From Yoonia sp. G8-12 (lineage in GTDB: Bacteria; Pseudomonadota; Alphaproteobacteria; Rhodobacterales; Rhodobacteraceae): a stretch of 64,000 bases of DNA. Location of the stretch: positions 930,001 to 994,000 of the forward strand of contig NZ_CP151762.1 of the NCBI RefSeq assembly GCF_038443675.1, in the 5' to 3' direction. Positions 35,490-43,877 of this stretch are shown here, piece after piece. The first letter of the stretch is position 1. Every line of letters starts with the position of its first letter. Made by a program: the position numbers and the translations under genes. The notes under the pieces are model-generated. The model saw only the letters and a program-made list of their open reading frames with translations. It was not told the origin of the DNA and searched no databases.

Positions 35490-36533
35490 TTAAAGTTGTT
35501 TTTCGGGTCGTTTCTTTTTGTTGGCAGGCATCGCAACCGAACTGCGTTCGACCAACTCCACCGGCATACGTTCTGTGAGCGCTTTGAAATCCGGTTGATC
35601 CCATGCGTCGCTGAACAGGATTTCGACCGCCCGTTCACCAAGCTGGTCTACGGGCTGACGCACGGATGTGATTGCAGGTGCAAAAAGATGCAGCGATCGC
35701 GCGTCGTCAAAACTGATAAGGGAAAAATCGTCGGGCACCTTGATCTTCCGCTCGTGGAAAACCTCCAGAATACCGACTGTCAACTCGTCGGATCCGGAAA
35801 AAATGGCGGTCTCCTGATCGGCATTTCTCAAGAATTCTTCGGCCAGAATGCGACCCGAAGTGGGTGAGTGATCGCCAACGAAAAGTGTAGGTTCATAGGC
35901 AGGTTCGCCGTTTTGCGCCAAACCGCTGCGCAGACCTTCCAGGCGGGTCTGGGTGCTGTGTAAATCGGCGCCACCACCAAAGTACGCAACATGACGATGT
36001 CCCGCCGCCCGCAAATGCTGTCCGGCCAGCACACCGCCAAGGCCATTATCGCAAAGCACGCGCGGCACCTTTCCGCCGGGCACATCCTCATCAAGGATCA
36101 CTGCTCTGGCAAAATCGTTCAGGGCCCGTGCAACCTTTGCCTCAGGCGCGCGGTTGGTAATGAAAATCACGCCATCAACCTGGTTTTGTGCCGCGCGTTC
36201 GAGGGCCGCCATTTCACGGTCGCTCTTATTGAAGGTGGCGTGCAGCAGAACCATCGAACTGTGTCGCTCTGCTGCCTTTTCGATAGCCGCAGCCAGCTTT
36301 GCAAAAAACGGGTTGGCGATGTCGGGCAGGATCAGGGCAATCGTGTCCGACTTGCCAAGACTAAGACGGCGGGCATGGGGGTTGGGATGATAGCGCAGCT
36401 TGCTGACTGCAGCCTCGATCCGCATGCGGGTCGGCTCAGGCAGGTCCAAAGACCCGTTAAGGTGCCGCGAGATTGTCGCCGTGGAGACGCCCGCTTCTCT
36501 GGCAACATCCTTTAAGCTGGTCCGCGATTTCAT
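35490..36533 (-). CDS. LacI family transcriptional regulator
   Basis: This 347-aa regulator has an N-terminal LacI helix-turn-helix and hinge (SLKDVAREAGVSTATISRHL; ARRLSLGKSDTIAL) and a periplasmic-binding-like ligand domain, with SGSDELTVGILEVFHERKIK near the C-terminus. GGAAAGAG precedes ATG 36533; in-frame codons back to 36638 are not needed. It is the first gene of the minus-strand sugar cluster, divergent from the PfkB kinase, with an AACCGGTT palindrome in the gap. It likely represses the whole cluster until a sugar ligand arrives. Confidence 0.92.
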   Translation of the reverse strand: MKSRTSLKDVAREAGVSTATISRHLNGSLDLPEPTRMRIEAAVSKLRYHPNPHARRLSLGKSDTIALILPDIANPFFAKLAAAIEKAAERHSSMVLLHATFNKSDREMAALERAAQNQVDGVIFITNRAPEAKVARALNDFARAVILDEDVPGGKVPRVLCDNGLGGVLAGQHLRAAGHRHVAYFGGGADLHSTQTRLEGLRSGLAQNGEPAYEPTLFVGDHSPTSGRILAEEFLRNADQETAIFSGSDELTVGILEVFHERKIKVPDDFSLISFDDARSLHLFAPAITSVRQPVDQLGERAVEILFSDAWDQPDFKALTERMPVELVERSSVAMPANKKKRPEKQL

Positions 36534-36573
36534 GCTTTGCTCTTTCCAAGGATCACGGTCATAAAACATCTTG

Positions 36574-36585
36574 TTAACCGGTTTA
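36574..36585. promoter_or_regulatory. Probable LacI-family operator
   Basis: The palindrome AACCGGTT (36576-36583), extended to TTAACCGGTTTA, lies about 40 bp upstream of the LacI-type start in the gap shared with the divergent kinase gene. The central CG between half-sites is typical of LacI/GalR operators. Both transcripts could be controlled from here. Confidence 0.6.
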
Positions 36586-36706
36586 GTAAACCCATTTACA
36601 ATTGCTTTTTTTGAGTCTGTCAACCATTCTCGGGACAAAGAATTGAAACAAGGGCCGGTGGTGCCTGAAAATTAAGCTGCATTGGTGGCAGTGAAAGCGG
36701 AGCGAG

Positions 36707-37597
36707 ATGAAGGTTTTTGTTGTTGGAAATATAGCGATGGATCAAACGCTGGCTGTCGATCGGATGCCGATTGAGGGCGAGTCGATTTTTGGCAGCAATA
36801 TTTCGAGTGATCTTGGCGGCAAGGGCACAAACCAAGCGATCGTCCTGGCGCGTTGCGGAATCCCGACGATCCTGATTGCGGCGATCGGAACCGATGCGCA
36901 AAGCCAGCAGATGCGGGAAAGGCTGTCGCGAGAACCGGTGATTGACAGACTTGTCGAGCGTCTGGATATTTCAGGCGATGCCACCATTGTTCTGAAAGAT
37001 GTGCATGGCGGCAATGTAAACATCACGACAGTCGATTGCGCCCGCAGTCTCGAGATTTCGGATGTCAGACCGTTGATGTCGGATGCTGAAGCTGGTGACC
37101 TGCTTGTTCTTCAAGGGAACCTGTCAGTAGCAGCTACCTCGGATATCATTCAGGAGGCGCGCAAAAAACAAATGCGTATTGCTTTGAACCCGTCGCCACT
37201 TGCGCCCGAAATATCGCCTCTTCTCGCAGGATTGGATGTCTTGTTTTTAAACGAGCATGAGGCAGAGGAGATCACAGGCTTGCGGAAGAGGGCTGCGGTT
37301 CAATATTTGCTGGATCTTGACGTAGATGTCGTTGTTTTGACACTGGGTGCTTCTGGTTCGCTCCTGGGGGGCAAGAACGGCATCGTTGAAGTACCAGCTC
37401 AGGTGACTGAAGTTGCAGACAGCACAGGGGCTGGCGATACATTTCAAAGCGTTGCTATTGGATCTGCCCTGCGAAGAGGGGGATGGATTGACAGCGTTGC
37501 TCTTTCAGTCGCCGCAATGGCAGCGGCCATTACCGTATCGCGCTTTGGCACGTCTGCTGCTTTTCCAACCCGAGCGGAATTGGAAGAGCTTCTTTGA
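36707..37597 (+). CDS. PfkB family carbohydrate kinase (ribokinase-like)
   Basis: This 296-aa ribokinase-fold kinase has FVVGNIAMDQTLAVDRMP at the N-terminus, the GGKGTNQAIVLARCG signature and the C-terminal DSTGAGDTF motif with the catalytic Asp. It phosphorylates a sugar or nucleoside with ATP. GGAG about 6 nt upstream supports ATG 36707. Its position, divergent from a LacI gene and a ribose-type importer, makes it the first enzyme on the imported substrate. The exact sugar is unknown. Confidence 0.9.
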   Translation: MKVFVVGNIAMDQTLAVDRMPIEGESIFGSNISSDLGGKGTNQAIVLARCGIPTILIAAIGTDAQSQQMRERLSREPVIDRLVERLDISGDATIVLKDVHGGNVNITTVDCARSLEISDVRPLMSDAEAGDLLVLQGNLSVAATSDIIQEARKKQMRIALNPSPLAPEISPLLAGLDVLFLNEHEAEEITGLRKRAAVQYLLDLDVDVVVLTLGASGSLLGGKNGIVEVPAQVTEVADSTGAGDTFQSVAIGSALRRGGWIDSVALSVAAMAAAITVSRFGTSAAFPTRAELEELL

Positions 37598-37701
37598 GAT
37601 GAAAAACCGCTGACCTGAGCCCTAATCTATCTTTTGCCAAGCGCGTAGGCCTAACGCCCTGACGCGGTTTCGCTTAAACCACTCCGCAAGGGAGACCGAC
37701 T

Positions 37702-37792
37702 ATCACCGATATCAACATTGCACAGAACGCGCCCGTTTTTGGTGGGAATAGATATCGCGAAGGCGCGTCATGAAGGTCTCATCGCCATTCCG
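37702..37792 (+). pseudogene. Remnant of an IS110-type transposase N-terminus
   Basis: Two adjoining frames together read like the start of an IS110-family DEDD transposase: ITDINIAQNAPVF (37702-37740), then VGIDIAKARHEGLIAIP in a shifted frame. The VGIDIAKA part holds the first catalytic Asp of that family. The start codon is missing and the rest of the gene is not recognisable, so only a fossil remains. It lies just outside the integrative element. Confidence 0.45.
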
Positions 37793-37989
37793 TGCATTCA
37801 TCACATAGATGAGTTGCTTGCGGCGCTTGTGGTAGTCTCTGTGTCCCTGTGGAATCGTGAGATACACGTTCTACGCGCCCTTGCTGATAGACAGCATTGT
37901 GGCGTGGCAATCAGGCCTCGATAGACGCCATCGGTCGCTCCATGAGATGGACCAAGGCGATATAACCAAAAAACGGCAATGGGCCATTA

Positions 37990-38007
37990 TGGCGGAGAGA
38001 CAGGGAT
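37990..38007. repeat. Left attachment site core
   Basis: This 18-bp copy of the tRNA-Ser 3' end (TGGCGGAGAGACAGGGAT) is identical to 51838-51855. Only this part of the tRNA is duplicated here; flanking bases differ on both sides, which defines the ends of the identity block. Confidence 0.85.
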
Positions 38008-38071
38008 GCTCCACCAAAAGTCATGACCCTCCTTTTTCTATTGATTGTCAGTGACTTCTGCGTGAGAGATT

Positions 38072-38091
38072 GGTCAATAGCATTGGTCAAT
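38072..38091 (+). repeat. GGTCAAT direct repeats at the left end (probable Int arm sites)
   Basis: GGTCAAT occurs at 38072-38078 and 38085-38091, 13 bp apart, between the left attachment core and the integrase start. The same heptamer occurs three times at the right end (51767-51796). Such paired arm repeats are typical of tyrosine-integrase arm-binding sites. The second copy touches the integrase start region, so the integrase may also autoregulate. Confidence 0.65.
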
Positions 38092-38101
38092 GGAGCTTCA
38101 C

Positions 38102-39559
38102 ATGGTTGTTAAATCGAACCGTTCAGAACACCTTCTGACCCTGAAGGGGAACCGTTGGTGGTTCCGTCAAGGCATTCCTAAACCTGTCCATAGGGTGACT
38201 GGCGGTCCCTCGTTCATCATGATCAACCTTGAGACATCGGACATTAGAGAGGCCAAGCGGCGGCGGGATGATATCGAGGCATTCACGCGCACCCAGTTCA
38301 GGGACGTTAGGGACGGCCTAAGGGGCGCGTTTGAGCTTCCTGACTGGTTCCCTTCGGCTCAACCCTCGGGGCGTCCTATGGGCCTCTCAGGGGCCGCTAG
38401 AGGTGCAATTATTCGGGCTGCTATGGATGGCGCTGAGGATGACGATGAAAAGCTGATGATTGTGCGGGCTGCTGAGGCTGAGGCTGATCGAATGAAGCCT
38501 GCCCAGCGCAAGGCCTTCGAAGATGCAATGTCAGGGCAAGTGAAGATCGAACACCATCTTCAGGACCACCTTAAGACAGCTGGGCTTGCACCTAAGACAG
38601 AAGCAGAAAGACGGGGCATTGTGATGATGCTGGCCCGATGGTGTTCAGCTGTGGGCTTGACCCTTGATCAGATCGACCGGAAGCGGGCAGGGCAGTATGT
38701 CGCTGAAGTGCTGGAGGAAAAGCATGCTAAGACACGCGCCAAGCACATCTCATTCCTCAGGCAATACTGGATATTCATGGCCCGTAGGGGACACGTCAGG
38801 CTCCCTCAAGGGGAAGCGATCACTTCAGGCTGGCCGTGGAATGATCAGTTGATTGAGACGAAGGGTAAACGGGTTGAGAGAGGCGCTAGGAAGGCCGAAG
38901 AGAGGCCCTTCACAGACACAGAAGTATCAACCCTTATGAACTCAACATTCCCTCTCAAAGAGGCTTGGGAGGGGGTGATGAAGGACGTGTTCTTGGTGGC
39001 CCTGCTATCAGGCATGCGACAGGCTGAGATCGTGACCCTATGGGTGGAAGAGGTTGTCGAGGAGAACGGTCACCTCAGCTTCAATCTCCAGCAAGGCAAG
39101 AATGCCAGCGCTGCCCGTAAGGTGCCCGCTCACAGTTCCCTTGTGTCGATGGTTCGAGAGAGATTGAAAGGCAAAGCGGGCCAAGACCCCCTCTTTCACG
39201 AGCTTGCTGGAATGGGCAACCCGTCTGACACCTATGGTAAAAGGTTCAAGCGATGGAGGGAGGCGCTTGACGTTGCTGATGTTCAAGAAGACACTCGCCG
39301 CTCTCTGGTCAACTTCCACTCAGCTCGTCGATGGTTCACCATCAAGGCACGGCATGCGGAGCAGCCCAAGGAGACCATAGCAGACGTGATCGGGCACACT
39401 CCAGACAAGCAGGACGTGACCTTTGGGGTTTATGCTAGGGAAGCCTCAGAGGGGCAGAGGAGGGCATGTGTGGAGGCTGTGAGGTTGCCCCTGAGGTGTC
39501 TTGAAGTTGAAGTAATCATTGAGCGCGATAATGATGTTCAACCCCCGCTAAGGGTATGA
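38102..39559 (+). CDS. Tyrosine recombinase / integrase of the element
   Basis: This integrase of about 485 aa has an N-terminal DUF6538-like start (KGNRWWFRQGIPKPVHR), a SAM-like core-binding domain (about 145-240) and a catalytic domain. Counted from ATG 38090, the catalytic residues are Arg310 (LLSGMRQAEI), His410-x2-Arg413 (HSARRWF), His436 (IGHT) and Tyr448. ATG 38102 has GGAG 6 nt upstream and is preferred over 38090. It sits 95 bp inside the left attachment site and is the prime candidate for catalysing integration into tRNA-Ser. Confidence 0.9.
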   Translation: MVVKSNRSEHLLTLKGNRWWFRQGIPKPVHRVTGGPSFIMINLETSDIREAKRRRDDIEAFTRTQFRDVRDGLRGAFELPDWFPSAQPSGRPMGLSGAARGAIIRAAMDGAEDDDEKLMIVRAAEAEADRMKPAQRKAFEDAMSGQVKIEHHLQDHLKTAGLAPKTEAERRGIVMMLARWCSAVGLTLDQIDRKRAGQYVAEVLEEKHAKTRAKHISFLRQYWIFMARRGHVRLPQGEAITSGWPWNDQLIETKGKRVERGARKAEERPFTDTEVSTLMNSTFPLKEAWEGVMKDVFLVALLSGMRQAEIVTLWVEEVVEENGHLSFNLQQGKNASAARKVPAHSSLVSMVRERLKGKAGQDPLFHELAGMGNPSDTYGKRFKRWREALDVADVQEDTRRSLVNFHSARRWFTIKARHAEQPKETIADVIGHTPDKQDVTFGVYAREASEGQRRACVEAVRLPLRCLEVEVIIERDNDVQPPLRV

Positions 39560-39744
39560 TGGGCCTGCCCCTGCCAAATACATAAAGTGCTGCAAAGTGC
39601 GAAAAAGCAAGCACTCGCTGCAGGCGCAAAGTTCCGTCATATTAAAGACCAAGAGTGGATGTATCTAGATTGCGGGTTGCGAGTCATTCGGTTGTGCCAG
39701 TAGCATTAATTTCAACGTTAAATTGATTTAATTATAGGTGTTTT

Positions 39745-42642
39745 GTGAAAACTATTCTTCCTGACAATCACAACCTTAGCGAACGTCTTCTGAAAAACCC
39801 AATGCTAATGCCTAGGGTAGCAGGCAGCGTGGTGAGCATCACCGATGCGCAATACGAAGCTCTCGAGGCAGGCCTAGGACGCGGGACAAGCCTCCTTGTC
39901 AGTGCACCAACCTCGACAGGCAAAACCTTGATTGGTTGGTGGGCGGCGGCATCGGCATTGGAGCAAAACAAAAGGGTGGTTTACCTTGTTTCGCATCGAG
40001 CGTTGGCCTCCCAGAAGTTTGAGGAAATACAGAATATATTTCTTAAAGACTGGGTAGGTGGTGACGCAACTTCACTAGTGTGTGCCACGGGAGACGGTAT
40101 TTACGATGCGACAAGACGAGCTAGCAGCGCGCCCCTCACAGCAAGTATCCTTGTTGCAACATACGAGAAGTATCTTGCCCTAATGTCGGCTGGAGGACCA
40201 CCGCTGGACCTATGCGATGTGGTGTTCATTTGCGATGAAGTTCAATTGATTGGAGATGGTTCACGTGGGAAGCACGTTGAATTGTTGTTGTCGGTATTGC
40301 AACGAACCGGGTGGCACCAGTTCGTTGGGCTTTCTGCCGTAATGGACGACGAAGGAGCGGTCCAATTTGCAAGTTGGCTCAACCTGACTCTGGTTCAGAC
40401 AGCAACACGAGAAAAGACAATCAGAGTTGAGGCTAGATGGGAAAACGGCTGTCTGATTGCAACGTCGACGCCTGATGGAAACGAACCTCCAGTTCAGGAG
40501 CCGCAAATCAAGACGCGAGAGCTGAACGGTATGATTGAAGAGCTACTAACCTCAGGCAAGAGTCCCGTTATTGTCTTTTGTATGAAAGTAGATGACACTT
40601 ATGAATACTGTCGTAGATGGGCACACGGAAAACCTGATTCACAAGATGTTCAGCCTCCCGCAGACGTTGATCTAGATAATTCTCTTCTCTCTCACATCAA
40701 CAAGCGATGTGTGTTCCACAATGCTGAATTGGGTGACGACGAGCGCGGTTTCATCGAGAGCCTTTTGAAACAAAACCAAATCGATGTCGTCTTTGCTACG
40801 TCAACTCTTGCTGCAGGCGTCAACTTTCCGTTGGGTAGCGCTGTTTTTTCCAAGTGGACAAGGTGGAACTTTGACAAGAAGGCTCATTTACCTATCCGTC
40901 GAGATGAGTTTCAAAACATGGCAGGCCGTGTCGGAAGAATGGGTCAAGCTGCAGAGCAAGGGACAGTTCTCGCTACTGCAGGAAGTGCTAACGAACTGAA
41001 CGCGTTAAGTGAGCTGATGGATTTCAGCAAGCAAGCCTCGCTGGGTGTTGGGATTACTCCGGAAGATTTCGGTTCTCTTATTTTACAATTGTTTGCGGGG
41101 GGACTTTGCTCGACTAGAGAAGAAGCATTTTTGCTGATGTCCTCCACGTTAAGCGCCAAAAGGGAGGCGGAGAAGGGAAACGGCAACGTTGAACACTGGA
41201 TGCCCCATCTCAACGCTCAGATCGAGCGTTTGATTCTCACGCATTGCCTAATTGGCGTCGGAGAGAAACTAAGGATTACAAGATTTGGAAGGGCCGTTGC
41301 TCAAGCCGGTCTCAAACCGGAGTCAGCTGAGTTCTTCTTGCAATATCTTACAATCAACAGTGAGAAACTTACATCGTCTCTTCCTACTCCGGAAAATAAT
41401 GGGCGCGATGACGACCTTCTATTCATCTTTGTGCATGGTTGTCTTCTATCACCGGAATTTGACTATACTGGGGGCGCTCCGTCGCGCTTCATAAATTGGC
41501 GTTTAGGGAAACCGGGACCCGTTGCAAACCCCAAAGCAGAGCAGTTGAGTGAGTTGCTCTTTGAACGGCCTTGGGTCGCAAATCCCAATGCGGCAAACGG
41601 CGCCCGAGTATTATCAGAATGGGCATCAGGGACTCCTCGCAACGCACTTGAGGAGATAGTGCCCAACATTCGAATGGGTACGGTTCAGTCGACCGCACGT
41701 GATGTCAGCTGGTTGTTGTTCGCCATCTCGCAAGTAATCGCGTCCGCCTCTTCGCTTAATCTTGCTGATGAGGCAAAACACCCATCCCTGCAATCAACAA
41801 ATCCGAACCTGCAGTTCATTCGCTCGTTCGCGCGCGTACTTCGTCGCTATTCGATGCGAATAGCATTCGGGCTTCCCTCGGAATGTCATTGGCTACGCGA
41901 ACTTGAATTGAATGGGACAACAAAGCGCCTTTCTCGCAGACAGATTATTAGTCTCCACCAAAACGGTATTTCTCGGCCACATTTGCTTATGGATGGTAGT
42001 CCCCAGTATGATGCAATCCGACAATCTGCCATCCCACTAGTGAACGGTTTGAATTACCCTAATCTTGTCAGAGACGCGGCCAAAAATTGGAAAATGGATC
42101 AACGTCGGCACTATCAGGCGCGACATATTAACAAGGCCAAGAGGCATGGCTGCGACGGGCATATTGCTGATGTCTACGAAAAGAAGGGAAAAGAGCTCGA
42201 ATCCGCTGTTAGTGCTATGCTGCATGACATTACCGTTCTGTGCAGTGTACTAGATGATGGCACTAGGCAGGCGTGGCCCGATCTGAAGCTAGAATTCACG
42301 CGGAATGGGCTGCCTAGTGACGTCGTTGCGGAAGTGAAGTCAAAAGAGAAAGAAACTTCCTTAGTTCCATTGAACGATGCAATTGAAGTTCTCGCCGCAT
42401 CGGAGCTTGCCGGAATGCCGAACCACCCCTGCATAACGATCTGTAGTCCGGGGGTCGAACCCAGTGTTCCTACATCCATTTCAGGTTGTAGCAGACTTGG
42501 AGTTGTAGAGGTCGTTGATTTGGCGGAGGCCTATCTTAGGGTAAAAGACGGAAATCTAACCATTGGAGACCTCTATGATTGGTTGACCACACCGGGAATC
42601 GCTTTGACTGAGGATCTACCGTTTAACAACACACAGAATTGA
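39745..42642 (+). CDS. Ski2-like DExH helicase with probable C-terminal PD-(D/E)xK nuclease
   Basis: This is a 965-aa protein starting at GTG 39745. Helicase motifs are Walker A APTSTGKT (54-61), DEVQ (164-167), SAV (197-199), ATSTLAAGVNFP (351-362) and QNMAGRVGRMG (390-400), the Ski2/Hel308 style. Near the C-terminus, SDVVAEVKSKEKE gives Asp859-x3-Glu863-x-Lys865, the core of a PD-(D/E)xK nuclease, followed by a helix. The middle part (400-800) is unassigned. No partner gene is adjacent. Base composition is more AT-rich than the host. A helicase-nuclease in an integrative element suggests anti-phage defence; this is inference. I do not match it to a named system. Confidence 0.8.
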   Translation: MKTILPDNHNLSERLLKNPMLMPRVAGSVVSITDAQYEALEAGLGRGTSLLVSAPTSTGKTLIGWWAAASALEQNKRVVYLVSHRALASQKFEEIQNIFLKDWVGGDATSLVCATGDGIYDATRRASSAPLTASILVATYEKYLALMSAGGPPLDLCDVVFICDEVQLIGDGSRGKHVELLLSVLQRTGWHQFVGLSAVMDDEGAVQFASWLNLTLVQTATREKTIRVEARWENGCLIATSTPDGNEPPVQEPQIKTRELNGMIEELLTSGKSPVIVFCMKVDDTYEYCRRWAHGKPDSQDVQPPADVDLDNSLLSHINKRCVFHNAELGDDERGFIESLLKQNQIDVVFATSTLAAGVNFPLGSAVFSKWTRWNFDKKAHLPIRRDEFQNMAGRVGRMGQAAEQGTVLATAGSANELNALSELMDFSKQASLGVGITPEDFGSLILQLFAGGLCSTREEAFLLMSSTLSAKREAEKGNGNVEHWMPHLNAQIERLILTHCLIGVGEKLRITRFGRAVAQAGLKPESAEFFLQYLTINSEKLTSSLPTPENNGRDDDLLFIFVHGCLLSPEFDYTGGAPSRFINWRLGKPGPVANPKAEQLSELLFERPWVANPNAANGARVLSEWASGTPRNALEEIVPNIRMGTVQSTARDVSWLLFAISQVIASASSLNLADEAKHPSLQSTNPNLQFIRSFARVLRRYSMRIAFGLPSECHWLRELELNGTTKRLSRRQIISLHQNGISRPHLLMDGSPQYDAIRQSAIPLVNGLNYPNLVRDAAKNWKMDQRRHYQARHINKAKRHGCDGHIADVYEKKGKELESAVSAMLHDITVLCSVLDDGTRQAWPDLKLEFTRNGLPSDVVAEVKSKEKETSLVPLNDAIEVLAASELAGMPNHPCITICSPGVEPSVPTSISGCSRLGVVEVVDLAEAYLRVKDGNLTIGDLYDWLTTPGIALTEDLPFNNTQN

Positions 42643-42790
42643 ACTGGATAGGTTTCATATTTCTTGGTTTAGAGTACTTCTTTTGATGAAAGCTGTTGGA
42701 ACTGATAGATTTACCGCTGGCATTGATTGTATTTTGTTCAGACGTCGGCTGTGGGCCGAAAGTACATTCTTTCGACCCATGCTGGCCGGC

Positions 42791-43111
42791 CTAGCAGGTC
42801 ACCAAACGGTTCTCGAGTGCTAGAATCTTACCTTTTGAGGCTGCAATGTTGCCCTCGTTATCACCGCCTGTGACACTACCCATCGGAACACCAATCAGGA
42901 ATACTCCGAAAGCGTCGTTGTTTGCTGCAGTAGTTTGCGCAGCTGACAAAGTAGCAAGAGTTGACCTCTCCGTATTCAACATCGTCCGGGCCTGATTACA
43001 AGACAAACTGCTGAAAGCATCTCCCATTGCTACAGGGGCAATAGCATCAGGCCGTTTCGCACAAGCGGTTACAGCAAGAGTGATCAAAATCATCAATATG
43101 GTTTTCTTCAT
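42791..43111 (-). CDS. Small putative lipoprotein
   Basis: This 106-aa protein has a short lipoprotein signal peptide with lipobox VTAC (Cys17) and a mature part rich in Ala, Thr and Gly (LSCNQARTMLNTERSTLATL; VPMGSVTGGDNEGNIAASKG). Two further Cys (one near the C-terminal end) may bond. A glycine-rich hydrophobic stretch (FGVFLIGVPMG) could be membrane-associated. The family is not recognised, but similar short lipoproteins are common in Rhodobacteraceae mobile DNA. AGG lies upstream of the ATG. Confidence 0.7.
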   Translation of the reverse strand: MKKTILMILITLAVTACAKRPDAIAPVAMGDAFSSLSCNQARTMLNTERSTLATLSAAQTTAANNDAFGVFLIGVPMGSVTGGDNEGNIAASKGKILALENRLVTC

Positions 43112-43321
43112 TTTTTCTACCTAAACTAGAATCGCCCCCACGATACTATCGTTAAAGCGTATGCTCACAGTCTTGGTCAATACCAATGAAGAAGGTCATG
43201 AAATCAACAAGATAAAGCCAGAATATCAAGATGCGACTTTAGTTCAACACTCAGCTTCAGTTTGTCAGGCCGTTTGCTCGTGTTCCAGCATTCGTCCTCC
43301 CGAATATCCAGAAAATAGACC

Positions 43322-43765
43322 TTAGCAGCGCCCATTGGGACTGCTCGCAAGAGCCCTTGCCGTTGCTTGTCCATAGATACCATCGGGCGCTAGTCCATAA
43401 GCGCGTTGAAACCTGATCAGGGCGCGCTGTGTCGCTGGCCCCCAATCACCATCGGCGAAATTCTGGGGCAGGCCACTGCAATGACGCCTGAGTTGAATCT
43501 GAACATTGAGGACTGGAATTGCGGAGGAATTGCTTCCTCTTGTGCACTCACTAGAACGACTTCCAAGATCGCAGCGTAAGCGGTTTCGCCCGTCCTGCGT
43601 TTTGACCATTTCCCCCGCACTTCGGTGGCAATGATAAGGTCTACTTCCTCCATGACATCCAGCAGCGTTAAGTCCCCCTGAATGAGCGAGCGCTGGTTGC
43701 GATGTAACAAACTGCGTCAGCGCGATGCAGACCGCTAACATAAGGGCGTGTGAAACACATCGCAT
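43322..43765 (-). CDS. Secreted protein with YHYH-type motif and peptidoglycan-binding domain
   Basis: This 147-aa protein has a signal peptide ending at QPALAHS. Directly after it, HSGGLNAAGCHGGSRPYHCH is the metal-binding YHYH-like motif. The C-terminal half is a PG_binding_1 domain (FADGDWGPATQRALIRFQ; GLAPDGIYGQATARAL). It should act in the periplasm at the cell wall. GGGAG 6 nt upstream supports ATG 43765. It lies between the lipoprotein and the second recombinase on the opposite strand. Confidence 0.82.
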   Translation of the reverse strand: MRCVSHALMLAVCIALTQFVTSQPALAHSGGLNAAGCHGGSRPYHCHRSAGEMVKTQDGRNRLRCDLGSRSSECTRGSNSSAIPVLNVQIQLRRHCSGLPQNFADGDWGPATQRALIRFQRAYGLAPDGIYGQATARALASSPNGRC

Positions 43766-43877
43766 CAGAGACTCCCATTCACAATTCTAAATGACTCCGA
43801 GGAATGCAACTGATAGTTGTCTAAAATGTGGCCGCGAATTTTAAAAATTGCGGCAAGTAATCTGACAAGGAACCGAT

